Positions 10,537 through 22,642 of a stretch of DNA of 64,000 nucleotides are shown here, piece after piece (the stretch's first letter is position 1; each line of letters begins with the position of its first letter). A program made the position numbers and the translations under genes. The stretch is from Limnanthes douglasii subsp. nivea (Eukaryota; Streptophyta; Magnoliopsida; Brassicales; Limnanthaceae): positions 94,638,334 to 94,702,333 of the forward strand of contig JAUPFV010000004.1 in the NCBI GenBank assembly GCA_036936605.1, written 5' to 3'. The notes below the pieces were generated by a model, which saw only the letters and a program-made list of their open reading frames with translations, was not told the DNA's origin and made no database searches.

Positions 10537-12145
10537 TTACTTGTTAGCTTCCGACCCTTCTCCAATCGCTGGTTTTTTAGTATTTGGAGGGTGATCTTTC
10601 TCATGTTGATCTGGTTGAGTTCGTTTGATATATTGAATCAACTCACCATTGTCTATCAAACGCTGTATTTCATCCTTTAGCTGCCAGCATTCATTAGTCG
10701 AGTGCCCATGGTCATGATGATACGCAGAATAATACCTATTATATCGCTTAAACCCAGGCGCACTCATTTTTTGCGGAGCTTGGCACCTCGACGCCCCTTT
10801 GTTCAATCATAGATTACTAAAATAGCCTATGTTAATGGAGTGAAATGTCTGTTTGGTTGATCAAGCTGCTGAGGTTTTTTATTGTAGTCCCTCCTCGGTT
10901 GGTCTTCAAACTTTTTCCGTTCTAATCCACCATCTTTGACCTCTGGCTCACGCCGATCAGGTGACGTTCCTCTTCTAGCATCCTCAACTTTGATAAAAGT
11001 ATCCGTTCTTGCAAGCAGATCTTTCATGTTTTCAGTTGGGAACCTGATGAGATCCGTACATAGTTCCCCTCTCCTATCGAGCCCTCGTTCCAAAAAAGAC
11101 ACCACCATATTCTCGGCTAGATCTGGTAAAGCATTCATGGCATCAACAAATCGTCTAACATAACTTTTGAGAGACTCACCTCGACGCTGATAAAGATCCA
11201 TGATCGAATCCCGCTCGCGCTTGAGTTCCTTGTTTCCCACGAACCTCTCTCTGAATGCTTTCCATAGTCCAGCAAAATCATAGATAGAACCTTTCGGAAG
11301 GCTACTGAACCAATCCATAGCGTTACCCTTAAGGGTCATAGATGGTGCTCGGTAAAGCATTGCATCGTCAAGATTGAAAGCCATCATCATGTTTTTGAAC
11401 TACTTTAAGTGCCTCTATGGATCCATTGTTCCATCATAAGCTTCCATCCTGAATGGATCGAATTTCCTCGGGAGTTGGACCTCCAAGATTTTCTCTGAAA
11501 ACGGCGATTCCTTCAATATGTAGGTTGATAACTTCGGGCGGATCTGATTGTAACGAAGGTCCTAGTCCTCTCGGGCTCGTTTGGTAGACGTCTGTTTGAC
11601 CTCATCACGTGGTCCTCTATTACGATTTTTCCCCCGCTCTCACCTTCACCTTTTTGTTCGTCGTCTCTTTTGGAAGAATGATCAGTCCTGTTGGCCTTGC
11701 TCGCCTCTAGTCCTGATGGTTGATGAGTCTTGCTCGCACCTTTGATTCTTGTAGTTAGAGCATGAATAACGGCATTCATACCTGCCATGGTAGCGTGCAT
11801 AGCTTTCTCTCTAACGTTGCGTTTAAATGTTATTCTCAGCTACTCTTCTTGCAGATTCTGGAGTCGGTGTTCCACTTGGAGAACCGCTGAGTCATTCACC
11901 GGTATAGTTTCTGCAGCTCTGTGAGCCCCTAGTGCATTGTCGGTTTGATGAGGATGCGTCTCTTCCCTAGGAGCAACGCCTGTCTGGACCAGATGTCCCT
12001 CTGTCACCACCGTTGATTGGGTTATGAAACGATTGACCTCTTGAGGAATCGTGGGATCGAGACGACTTACAGTTCTCCTCCGATGAGTTGTTGTTTCGCT
12101 AGTTTCCTGATTATCTCTCTCAATTCCTGACCTAGTGACCACCAT
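10537..12145 (-). pseudogene. Tat gag
   Basis: Starts at 12145 (MVVTRSGIERDNQ), just inside the primer site. Fragments 11840-12145 and 11513-11800 cover the variable N-terminus. 10827-11390 holds the retrotransposon gag domain (LKGNAMDWFSSLP, FRERFVGN, ESLKSYVRRF). 10537-10806 has the Cys/His segment YHHDHGHSTNECWQLKDEI. Several frameshifts or stops lie between the fragments. Confidence 0.8.
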
Positions 12146-12163
12146 GGTGATTGGTTAAAGAGT

Positions 12164-12180
12164 TCCCACAGACAACGCCA
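12164..12180 (-). other. Primer-binding site of Tat element
   Basis: On the minus strand TGGCGTTGTCTGTGGGA follows the 5' LTR after a 4-base spacer. It resembles the TGGCG-type primer sites common in plant gypsy elements (Asp-tRNA-like) but is not a perfect match. Confidence 0.5.
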
Positions 12181-12184
12181 AATT

Positions 12185-13013
12185 TGTTAAGGAACTAACA
12201 AGTTCTGCCAAAGTAAGTCTACTATTTTTTAGTCAAGAAAAATATCACTTTATTCATAAATAGGTTTTCCCTATTTATAAACTAGTGGGCAGTTACATTA
12301 GGTTACGCTTTTAGCGCCACTAGCCCACTTAAACCATTACCCATATAACTGTGGAACAAACAACTGTTACCACTGTTATCCCTATAATTGTGGAATAACT
12401 AACACGTCTTAAACTTGTGGGTTAATCGTGTGTTTGTATTACAAATAAAGGCTCTGAGTGCAATCTATACTTCAATCTGAGCTGCACTCTTCTTTTTAAA
12501 AACACCAGAGCTGACCTAATATGCTGAGCTCAAACTCGAGCTCGTTAATGAACAGAACCCAGTTTGATCTGTTTTGCTAAGCTCGAACTTACTGATGACG
12601 CACTCAGGTCCTTTCCTTTTACCACATTCCTCGTCTAGTCGATCAACTTTACTATGATGTCATCGAGCTCATCCTGATCTTGAATTCAGTCGATCAACTC
12701 CACTCTGTCATCATCGAGCTCATCCTGATCTTGAATTCACCAACAACGTGCATGCTCTTAAGTTTGCTCCATTATCATGTTGTGTGCATCGTTGAGATCA
12801 GTCTACTAACGAGCTCAGTATCCCTTTGAGATCATCCTCGTTATCTATCATTAAAGTCGACCTGCTGTTGAGCTCATCCGCGTTATCTATTATTGACGTC
12901 GACCTGCTGTTGAGCTCGTCCATGCCATAGAGCTCGTTCTCTTCTTTACTGCTCATCATAATCCAAACTCTCAGTGCTCCTTGCTCGTGTTCTCGGGAAT
13001 CCCCCCCTTATCA
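12185..13013 (-). repeat. Tat element 5' LTR
   Basis: 829 bp, TGTTAAGG to TTATCA, near-identical to 2109-2936. It ends directly against TSD ACATC at 13014. The TATA-like box is at 12272-12279. Confidence 0.9.
12272..12279 (-). promoter_or_regulatory. TATA box in 5' LTR
   Basis: TATAAATA on the element strand, in the LTR that would drive gag-pol. Inferred from sequence only. Confidence 0.5.
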
Positions 13014-13018
13014 ACATC
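13014..13018. repeat. Target-site duplication ACATC, right
   Basis: Matches 2104-2108. Removing the Tat element and one ACATC restores the Copia codons ..KKIDV-RYHSIRDI.. across the site. Confidence 0.8.
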
Positions 13019-13785
13019 TATTTTCTTTGTACGTTCGTGGTACGTTTGGTTTCATATAAGTTGTATGGCGCTTTGACTGTCACAAAACACTTTGTAGTAG
13101 TCATATCCAAGCCTAAATCTTCAACCAAACCTTGCACCCATATTTCATCTTTAATTGATTCTTTTTACCTTCATGCACTCTGCCTCTATTGTAAACAAAG
13201 CTACAGTAGCTTGCAACTGTGCTTTCCAACGGATCGCACTCCCAACTAGAGTAAATACATATCTTGTCAGAGATCTCATTTTATACATATCACCTACAAT
13301 ATCAGAATCAACAAAACCAACCATTGATCCTGCAATATCATGCAGCGATCCACCAATATCGGTCTTGTTAAAAGTTAAGCCAATATTCGCAATATTCTTA
13401 AGATACTGAAGTATTCATTTGATTATCTCCTAGTGTTTTTCCGAGGACATCCCATTTGAAATATCAGGACATGTGCAAACCGTAGCATACATGATACTAC
13501 CAACTGCACTTGAATATGTAACCTTCGATATTTGTTCCAACTCATCATCGTCATTGGTCGCTCATAATGCATACAACTTGAAATGAGTAGCAAACGAGAT
13601 GCTAACTGCCTTAGCATCAAACATGTTGAATCTTTGTAGCACTTTCTAAATATAGCTTCGTTGAGACAAGTGTAATGATCCTACACTTCTGTTTCTGATC
13701 ATCTTCATACCAACAATCTTTTTTGCTCTACCCAGATCCTTCATCTAAGCTGTTTCTTTAAGTATAACCGGTTCACCACTGATTT
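13019..13785 (-). pseudogene. Copia relic: end of RT and RNase H
   Basis: On the minus strand: MKDLGRAKKIVGMKM and FNMFDAKAVSISFATHFKL (RT C-terminal part), then VLRYL-like, VGFVDSDIVGDMYKMRSLT and WKAQLQATVALFTIEAE (Copia RNase H), then TYHERTKKIDV up to the Tat insertion. There are many stops and frameshifts. The protein resumes at 2108 on the other side of the Tat element. Confidence 0.75.
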
Positions 13786-14065
13786 CTCCAATTAAAGTTC
13801 TCCTAACTTCTTCCATCCGCAGGTAGCAGTCTTTTCACCACTAATCTCGCGAAGAATATTGTCTTTTACACTCATTAAAATCCAGCACAAAGCCCTTTCT
13901 TGAAGATCTTGCTTCTCTTCTTCTTTCATCTCTTCTGGTAACTTATTCTCCACAGTCTTCCATAGTCCTTACAGTACCAATGAGGATGTTAGTTTAATCT
14001 TTCATAATGCAAAGCTGGATCCCATCAAATTTTTCAATATTGTATTTTTTTGTTGTAGATGCCAT
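13786..14065 (-). pseudogene. Copia relic: gag fragment
   Basis: ATG at 14065 starts MASTTKKYNIEKFDG, the usual start of UBN2-type Copia gag, soon broken by stops. Gag joins the RT tail near 13790, so protease, integrase and most of RT are deleted. A GGAGAAATCAGTGGTGAA-like stretch appears to occur on both sides of the join, which could mark the deletion. Confidence 0.65.
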
Positions 14066-14104
14066 TATGAAACCCTAATTGCAAAACCTAATTTTACAAC
14101 CAAA

Positions 14105-14116
14105 GCTCTGATACCA
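14105..14116 (-). other. Copia relic primer-binding site
   Basis: GCTCTGATACCA, the reverse complement of the Met-tRNA primer site, 4 bases from the LTR start at 14121. Confidence 0.75.
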
Positions 14117-14120
14117 AATT

Positions 14121-14478
14121 TGTTATAAATCACTATGCAATTTATCACAAATGGCTCAAACACGGAACACGAATAAGGAACATAACACGAATAAAGGACA
14201 TAAAAGAAAAGAACACAGGATTTAACGTGGTTTGACAATTATCTTCGTCCACGAGCACCGCTAGAAAAAAGTGTTTCACTATTATAGAAAATGGTTACCG
14301 ATTTGAAATTGTGTTTTGTGTAGCTTTATTACTCTATTTATATGGAATAAATAGAACTTAGTTCTAATATGCATAGTGAGCTCATATACACAAGACTAAA
14401 GATAAAATTATTAATAACACAAAATTGTACCGCCAAACATGATACATTGTCAAGACATTATTTGACTCATTCTCAACA
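14121..14478 (-). repeat. Copia relic 5' LTR
   Basis: 358 bp, from TGTTATAAATC to ATTCTCAACA, with TGTT/AACA inverted ends, next to the primer site. Its partner 3' LTR is missing from the left side near 1883. Confidence 0.65.
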
Positions 14479-16848
14479 GCTTTGCTAGTTTTATAAATAT
14501 AACAAATCGTCATTCCTTATATATCCTAAGGTAGGATAGTTAGGACGGGGATGTAGCTTAAATAGTAAATCGCTCGGTTTACATACGAAAATACGAATTT
14601 ATTCTTACAAAAATATTTATAAGAGAATATGTGGAAATTTCAACAAATTTAATTCTCTTATTATTAATATTTTTTCATAGGTTTAAGATTAAATTATAAT
14701 TGAAATGAAATATGATTATTAAAATATTTTTAAAAGTAAAAAATTTAAATTATAAGTAAACTGAAATTTAATTTTATTATTATATAAATGTTGCATGCAA
14801 TTCAAAATTTATTTTATTAACTCAATTACAATATATTCATAAATGACTATACCGTTTAAATGTAATTAAAATAATTTTTTAATTTTTATTTTAAAACTAA
14901 TATTAATTATGGAATATAAGGGTTTTGGATTCCATGGGTTATCGTTTAAAATTCCCCACGCATATGTTGTGGGTTTGAAAATTTAGTAGGGTTTGAGATG
15001 AATTATGGGTTTAATAATTTTATGGCGGATACTGACCTGAACTTGACCCCTGACCCACCAATATTATTCCATAGGTATCTCTTAAATTAATATTATATAA
15101 AATAATATATTATTTTATATTATTTATCACACTTTAAAATAAAATTATCAAATATTACTATCTCTATTTTATAATATCAAAACTATATATTATTTGCTAA
15201 TATATACAATATATTTTGAAAAAACAGTATTCAATATTTAAACATTAAATTTTATTTTTCAATTTATTTTAAATTATTTGTTTTCTCATCAAAACTAATT
15301 CTATAAGTATTGGTCTAATATTATTAATTAGATTTAAAATAAAATACTAACATATAAAAAAAATATTATTATTAATAAACGTAACAAAAAAAAATATTTA
15401 CTAATTATCTAAATATTTTGAAAATTATCATTTTACATTTAAACATTAAATTTGGTTTTTAAATTTTTAATTTTTTTAATACTTTTCCTTTTTCAATATA
15501 ATAATAATACTAATCAAATAAATACAAATTACTATATATATTATTTATTAATAGAGAACAAAATATTTGATAACTAACATTAAGCCTACATAAAATATTT
15601 TATATTCTTTTATATTTTATAGAATTTTTATTCTTAAAAATTCTTTAATTGTTATGTTTAAAGATGGAGATAAAAATGTAATTTAGAAAAGATTATCTTT
15701 TTAGAAAGCGAAATAAAAAATAATATTTTCATAATAAAAAATAATGATCATATTTTTAAAAGTCTATATCTAGATATAATTTTTTAATAAAGTATATTAA
15801 ATTAAGTAGATTTATTATTAATAGTAAAATTTTTGTTTCTAGTTAGTAATTTAGTCTTATATTTATGGGACAGAATAAAAATAAAAATTTCATTTATATG
15901 GGAATTATATATAATGTTTAAATTTATTGTGTATATCATCTCAATCTTTCTAGAAACCGATCTTAAATAAAATAATACCCTAAGAGTTAAGGATGCGGAA
16001 CCAAACCCAAAGTATTACTATTTGCCTCTCCCTCGTCCTCATATAATTTTTAACTTTTTGTATATTATTTTATTTTGTGTAAGCATATTAAACTAATTTT
16101 TAAAATGATTCATGGACTAAATTAATTAACTATAAATATACTAATATACTGCTTTTAAACTAATCAATCTATCGTAGTTTTTAATGGTTTCATGTAAATT
16201 ATTTTATCGCTCTATATTATAAAATCATATACGATTATAATCTTTTACTAGAATATTAAATTTATTGCTATAATAAAAATATCTTTTTATTTCTCTTTTG
16301 AAAAGGATAACTACTAAAATGATTTTCTGGATAACTATTATAAAAAAGTTATAATAATATACATAATTGCAGAAATGATATATATTTTCCACATGGACTT
16401 ATTTCTATCTCGATTGGATAAATCTTAAACAAAATATAAAATAATGAACTTTAAATTATAGTTAAGATTGAATTAATATTAAAGTCAAATTTCAACTTAC
16501 CTAAAATTTTATTTCTTTCACTTTTAAAAATCTATTAGATATTGTTTATAATTTCATTTTAAACCTATAAAAATAAATTAACAAATAATTAATTAATTTT
16601 TTTAAAAAAAATTAGTTAAATCTGTCGTATCTAAGTGTATAATAATATTATTTATAAAAATGTGAAAAGGTCCTTAAGAAAGAAAGGACAATGTTTTTTA
16701 AGAGAACTTTTAGTTTTTTTTCTAATTTTATTCAAATTTATAAAAAATACTCTATACATTCAGTAACCAAATTTTTTGACAATCAGCCTGATTAAATAAC
16801 AGGTTGAATGGCACAATTAAAAAACAATAAAATTTTTGTTATACAATT
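14479..16848. other. AT-rich intergenic spacer
   Basis: Very AT-rich, with many A/T runs and no supported exon, ORF or terminal repeat. The only recognisable item is a tRNA-Ala-like head at 14547-14590. Confidence 0.6.
14547..14590 (+). pseudogene. Truncated tRNA-Ala-like sequence
   Basis: GGGGATGTAGCTTAAATAG and CGCTCGGTTTACATACG align with the acceptor, D arm and anticodon stem of plant tRNA-Ala (GGGGATGTAGCTC..CGCTCGCTTTGCATGCG), with changes including TGC to TAC at the anticodon. The T arm (B box) does not follow. It may be a tRNA fragment or the head of a degraded SINE. Confidence 0.4.
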
Positions 16849-16859
16849 AAATTTATTGT
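16849..16859. repeat. Candidate LINE target-site duplication, 5' copy
   Basis: AAATTTATTGT, repeated at 22957-22967 directly after the LINE poly(A). Three of the bases could belong to the poly(A), so eight positions are informative. Confidence 0.55.
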
Positions 16860-17267
16860 CTGAATTAAAAAAAACCGTACTGAAAAAACTTGGAGTTGAG
16901 TTTTTTAAGGCGCCAAGAATCTCCAAGATTCTGATCTTCGCCGGTACCCTTTCCGGCCTTGTTTTTTCCCAGTGGCTTGCCTGAATCGATCCCCTCTGTT
17001 CTTCAGAACGGTTCCTTTTGTTAGTGGCTTGGGATTTGTTCCTCTGATCTTCGCCGGATTATTGTTTCCGTTCACCTGGCCTCTGTTCTTTGAAATTTCA
17101 CTTTGTTCTTCAGAGCTTCTCTGCTTGTTGGTCGATTGTGTTAAGAATCTCCAAGGCTCTGTTTTTGCTACAGAGCATTGTAGTTTCTCGTTTCATATTC
17201 TTCTCCGGACTCTGTTCTTCGAGGATTCGGTTATATTGTTGTCGGTTTCTTTTGTCGTCGGTGCTCT

Positions 17268-18548
17268 ATGTCTTTTAACCTTAATAATGAAGAGTTCCAT
17301 GCTCTTCTTTCAGATGTTAGCAAGGATGAACCCAAAAACAAGAAATCATTTGCAGAAATATTGTCCTCTGTTAAAGATCGTAATGTTTCAAAGCCAGAGT
17401 TCGTGAAACTTGTGGATGATCATAATGTTATACAGTTTGATAAAGAAACTCATCAAATGCTTCTAAAGCAGTCTTAATCTACGCTAATTGGAAAGTTCAG
17501 TCAAGGTATACCGAAACGTATAGTTTTCCAATCATTCATGGAGTCTTTTAAGTTTAAAGGTTCATACTCGTATGTAACTTTGGACTCAAGACAAATCCTG
17601 GTAGAGTTTACTCTGCTGGAAGATATGACAAAGTTTTGGTCGAATCCATTCTGGAATGTTGATGGGAAGCTTATGAGGGTTTTAAAATGGTCCCCTGACA
17701 TAAACAAGAATAAAGAAAGCCCTATAGTATTGCTTTGGGTTCAGTTTGAAAACATGCCTGAGTATCTCTATAACGAGTGGATTGTTGGGGATATTGCTGC
17801 TTCTTTAGGCAAAGTTCATAAAACGTTTGTGCCTAAGTATAAATGTGCTAAAGCCAATGCTTCCTATGCTCAAGTTGAAGTAGATGTTTCAAGATTGCTT
17901 AAAAGGAAGTTGTGGATTGGGTTTGGAGAGAATGAAGGATGCTGGGTTGGTGTGAGTTATAGAAATGCCCCTGATTATTGCTATAATTGTCTTCACTTGG
18001 GGCATAAAGAAGATGATTTAAAAAAGAATGGTTCAAAAATTGAAGAAAATAAAATTGAAGAAAAGCCTAAAGAAGCCAGTCAGAATTCTGATAAGATTTC
18101 AAAGAATGATATTCAATCTGTTAACAATGATAAGTTGGATACATTCAAATCTACAAAGGAACAACCATTCATTAAAGTTTACAAGAGAATACTAAAGTCG
18201 ATCATAACTGCTAAAGATAAGAGTACAGTTTCATGTCAGTCTACCAATTCATGTAGTTCTTATTTAGCTGACACTGCCTCCAATAAAGAGTTTGATATTA
18301 TTGGTGCTCTTCAAGACTTGGATCAGGATATCAATTCGCAAAGCCAGAAAGCTCAACTGGATTCTCCTCATGAGAACAATATGGGTAGCTATAACCCCTC
18401 TCCAAAGGCTAGCTCTTCTGATCAGGATTTTAACACTGTCATCAATAGGAAAATCATGTCTGCAAGGAAAAACAGAAATGCCAGAATATTGTCTATTAAC
18501 TCTCTTCGTAAAAGAGAGAAGTCCTTAATCAAATCTTTATCTGAATGA
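17268..18548 (+). pseudogene. LINE ORF1 (gag-like, DUF4283 and zinc knuckle)
   Basis: ATG at 17268 (MSFNLNNEEFHALLSD). One in-frame TAA at 17475 interrupts an otherwise continuous 427-codon frame that resumes as MESFKFKGSYSYVTLDS. The middle part (VLKWSPDINKNKESPIVLLW) is the DUF4283 RNA-binding-like domain. CYNCLHLGHKEDDL is a CCHC knuckle whose last Cys is Leu. A lysine- and serine-rich tail follows. The stop codon overlaps the ORF2 start as ATGA. Confidence 0.8.
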
Positions 18549-21500
18549 TCAAGTTTCTTAGTTCGAATGCTCGTGGAATTCATAAAAATCCTACGTTGGC
18601 TAGGCTTAATTACATAATCAATAAAGACAATGTCAAAGTAATTGCTATCCAGGAGCCTATGGCCAGGTATGACAAGATAGATCTTATTGCTAGTAGGTTA
18701 GGCTTTCCTAATTTTGCTTCTAATATCTCTAATAAAGTGTGGATTTTTTGGCCTAATGATGTCAATATTTCTGTTATCCTTAGTCATGATCAATTTTTAC
18801 ATGTGGAAATTAATTACACTACTTTTTCTGGTTTATTTACCTCTGTTTATGCCAAGAATCAAAGGGTTCTGCGTAGACAGCTCTGGAGTCAAATTTGTCA
18901 GCTTTCCTGTGATGATAAGCACTGAATTGTGGCTGGCGACTTTAATACTATCACTTGTCCTGAAGATCAGCTCTGGTGTGCCTGTTTTGATGATGGAAGT
19001 GTGGATGAATTTAATGATTGCATTCGATTCTGCAATCTTGAAGACCCTGGTTGCAGTGGTTCCGGGTATACCTAGAGTAATAACAAAGTTTGGAAACGGT
19101 TAGATAGGATGTTAGTGAATCAAAATTTGATCTCCTCTTGGAATGTTCAGGTTTGTCACATGGTCAGAACGTGTTCTGACCATGCTCCTCTCTTTATCTC
19201 TATCTTTAAGATTCATAATAGGTCTTCTAACTATAATAAAGGCTACTTTAATTTTATTAACGCTTGGACTAATCACCCTGATTTCTTAAGTTGTGTTAAG
19301 CAGAATTGGGATAAGTATTGTAATGGTGATCCTAATGTTTTATTCTTGTATAAGCTTAAGCGTTTAAAGAAGTGTCTTAAAGATTGGAATCATTCTACTT
19401 TTGGTAACATTTTCAACAAGGTTAAAGAAGCTACTATTGGGGTTGACAAGTTTGAAATCATTCATCAGCAGACTAACAGCAACATTTCTAAGGCTAATCT
19501 TTCTAAAGCCAATAGTCTGCTCATTTTTGCTTTAAAAAATGAAGAGTGTTACTGGCGTCAAAAGTGCTATAATACTTGGCTTAATGATAGTGATGGTAAG
19601 ACTAAGTTATATCACAGTTATGTGGCCAAGAAAAGAATCAAGAACACTATCAATGGTATCAAAGATGAGGGTTCATGGCTCACTGATAAGGATGATATTG
19701 CTAACTCAGCCGTGTCTTATTTCAAAAACATTCTCTCTAATAGCTATATTGACTCTTCTGACTACAATACTGTGAATTCTCATGATTCTATCCTAAACAA
19801 TATTCCTAAGTTAATTATAGACAGGGACAATGAGGATATCCTTAAGTAAACAACTAAAGAAGAGGCGTGGTCCATTGTCAAGGAGATGAGGAATGACAGT
19901 GCCCCTGACACAGATGGGTTCAATTGTTTATTCCTTAAATCTTGTTGGGGCATCATCAGTTATGATCTTTGCAGTGCTCTGAATTCTTATCTCTTAGGTA
20001 ACAGTATTCTCAATGGTTTTTTTGCCACTGGGATATGCCTTATCCCTAAAGGTCCAAATCCCATTTCTTGGAAGAACTTTAGGCCTATTAGTATGTGTAC
20101 CATTTTCAACAGACTAATTTCTGGCCTCATCAATAAGAGAATCTCCTACATTCTACCTAGTATTATCTCTAGAGGTCAGAGTGCTTTTGTTAAAGACAGA
20201 ATTATCCATGATAACATTATTGCTATTAAAGAAATGCTCCATAATATTAAGAGAATGTCTTCTAAAGGCAATATTATCTTACAATTAGACATGACAAAGG
20301 CATTTGACAGAATGTCTCATGCCTTTGCCATTAATACTCTTAAATGTTTTGGTTTTTCTAATGATGTTTTGGCCCTTATTAACAAGTTGATTTCTAATGT
20401 CATGGTTTCTATCTTGATTAATGGTGATTACATTGGTTATTTCCCTCAGAAGATTGGTTTAAGACAAGGAGACCCTTTGTCTCCTTGTCTTTTTATTCTT
20501 GCTGAGGAGGCTCTGTTAAGAGGGCTTTCTAACCTCTATAATAGTAACAATAGCATGAAATATTATTTAAAATCTGGTTTTATCTTACCTTGCTTGGCGT
20601 TTGCAGATGATATCATCATCATCTCTAATAGCTCTCCCTCATCCATTGCTTGTCTTAGTAACCCGCTTGACAAATACCAGAATGAGTCTGGCCAGCTGAT
20701 TAATAAGGATAAGACAAAGCTTATTACCTCTTCCATTTGTTCTCAAGATAACTCTGCCAGGATCAAAACTGCAACTCGCTTCAATATTGAGCATGCTCCT
20801 TTCACCTATTTGGGCATCACGATTGCTGCAAATAACAAAGAGAAGCATTATTATCCTCTACTTGCTAAAATTCACAATAAAATCTATGATTATGATATGA
20901 AGAATCTTTCTTTTGGGGGCAGGTTGTCCCTAATAAAAAATGTCCTCTATCCTATTATTTACTTTTGGATGCAGAATAATCTAATCCCCAAAAGCATTGT
21001 TAATAAGCTTGAGCATTGCTTCAATAATTCTTTTGGAGATCAAAATATAATGAAAATGCTATACACTGGTCTACGTGAAGTAGCCTTTGTAAGCCTTTTG
21101 ATGAAGGAAGGTTGAATGTCAAACTTTTGTCTGATATTCAACTCACCTTTTCTTTTAAACTTTGGTTTCTTTTCAGAAAAAGAAAATCCCTTTGGGCTGA
21201 TCTCATTCATAAAACTTATTGTAGCAACACTCATTCTTTAAATACTAACTGTAAACCTACTGACTCTATCATTTGGAAATGGATTTGTTCTGTCAAGGAT
21301 CAGGCTGACCAAAGTGTCAATTGGAGTCTGGGAAATGGGGACATTGATTTTTAGAGGGATTCTTGGCATGACATGCCTCCTATTGCTAATGATCATGCTC
21401 TTAACAGTTGGTTCCTCCCTGTTAAAGTCAATTCTTTTTGGAGAGAAGACAGTTGGGATGCTTCCACTCTTCTTTCCTTTCTTTCTCATGAAAGATTAAA

Positions 21501-22642
21501 GCACATTAGCAGTGTTAAAATCATTCATGATCAAGAAGATAAAATCGAGTGGAAGCTCTCAAAGGAAAAAAATTTAACACTAAGACTACTTGGGATCACA
21601 TCAGAATTGCTCATCCTAAGCTCTCTATCTTTAAAAAGATTTGGCATCATTTTATTCCAACAAAATTTTCGTTTTTAAGTTGGAAATTATTAAAAAAATT
21701 CGCTCCCATTGATAACATTCTCTCTAAAAGGCACTTTGTGATGGTCTCTAAATGTGAGTTCTGCTGTAACTGTGAAGATAAGAATTATCTTTTCACCAGT
21801 TGCAGCTTTGTTTGGTCATTATGGAACTATTTTAGAATTCTTTTCAGAATTCCAGTGAAACGTTTTATGTCTCTTAGTCATATGATGCAATGCTGGTTCT
21901 GGTCTTCTAAGTGCAGTTTTCATATTACTCACTTAGTCCCTCAGATCATTTTCTGGGTTATCTGGGTTAATAGAAATCATTGCAAGTTTGATAAACCCTA
22001 TGATAACTTCTCTAGGGCTGTTAATAGAGTTAAAAAGGTAGTTTTAGGCATTGACTCTAGGAATATGCTTAAGGCTAAGCATTGGACTGGTGTTATTGAT
22101 GCAGGAGCTGCTATTGGATGCCTAACTATAGGTAAGAAGAAAGTTAAGTACCCGAAATGGCTGTCACCGGTTGCTGGGAGACTTAAAATCAATGTTGATG
22201 GTTCAAGCAGTTTCGTTGGTGAAGCATCTGGGGGTCTGATTGTTAGAAATAGCCATGGCAACATTATTGCTGGTGCTGGCTTCACTTTTGGTAAGCTGGG
22301 TCCTCTTCAAGCTGAGAGTAAAGCTTTACTCGAAGCTCTAATTCTGTGCAAGGTCAATGGATGACAGGATGTTGATTTAGAGTCGGAATGTCTTACTCTT
22401 ATCAACATCATCACTAATGGTGACGACAGTAACCCTATTGCTTCCATTTGCCGTAGATTGATTCATTCGTCCATGAATCTTCGTCATATCACTCGAACGC
22501 AAAATGCCGCTGCTGATTGGATCGCAAAGTGGGTGTTGATCGAGCGATCGAACAAGTATTTATCTAACGTCGATGTTCCTACTCCATTGCTGACGATTAT
22601 CACCCAGGAGAGTCTGGGTATAGGTTACATTGACCCTGGTTA
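18545..22642 (+). pseudogene. LINE ORF2 (endonuclease, RT, RNase H)
   Basis: Starts at the ATGA overlap. Endonuclease: MIKFLSSNARGIHKN, QEP, AGDFN, SDHAPL. RT: PKGPNPISWKNFRPIS, LDMTKAFDRM, LRQGDPLSPCLF, FADDIIII (catalytic), YLGITI. The zinc-binding RVT segment (CEFCCNCEDKNYLF) and a C-terminal RNase H (INVDGSSSF...NAAADWIAK) follow. Lesions: TGA 18923, TAG 19073, TAA 19847, a frameshift near 21110, TAG 21352, a frameshift near 21565, TGA 22362. Four of the five stops replace Trp codons. Confidence 0.85.

Larger units (their letters stand above)
2109..13013 (-). mobile_element. Tat-lineage Ty3/gypsy LTR retrotransposon with antisense extra gene
   Basis: A 10.9-kb element with 828/829-bp LTRs (TGTTAAGG...TTATCA) and a 5-bp TSD. 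Order on the minus strand: LTR, primer site, gag, protease, reverse transcriptase-RNase H, a second archaeal-type RNase H, integrase, then a ~3.6-kb spacer holding a gene on the opposite strand, PPT, LTR. The second RNase H and the antisense extra ORF are known hallmarks of the Tat/Ogre/Retand lineage. All coding parts carry stops and frameshifts, and two integrase catalytic residues are replaced, so this copy is not autonomous. The two LTRs are still highly similar by eye, so the insertion is not ancient. Confidence 0.9.

Noticed and set aside
16972..17406. 144-codon frame in the LINE 5' region
   Set aside because: Leu/Phe/Ser-rich product of the TTC-rich leader and overlaps ORF1 in another frame.
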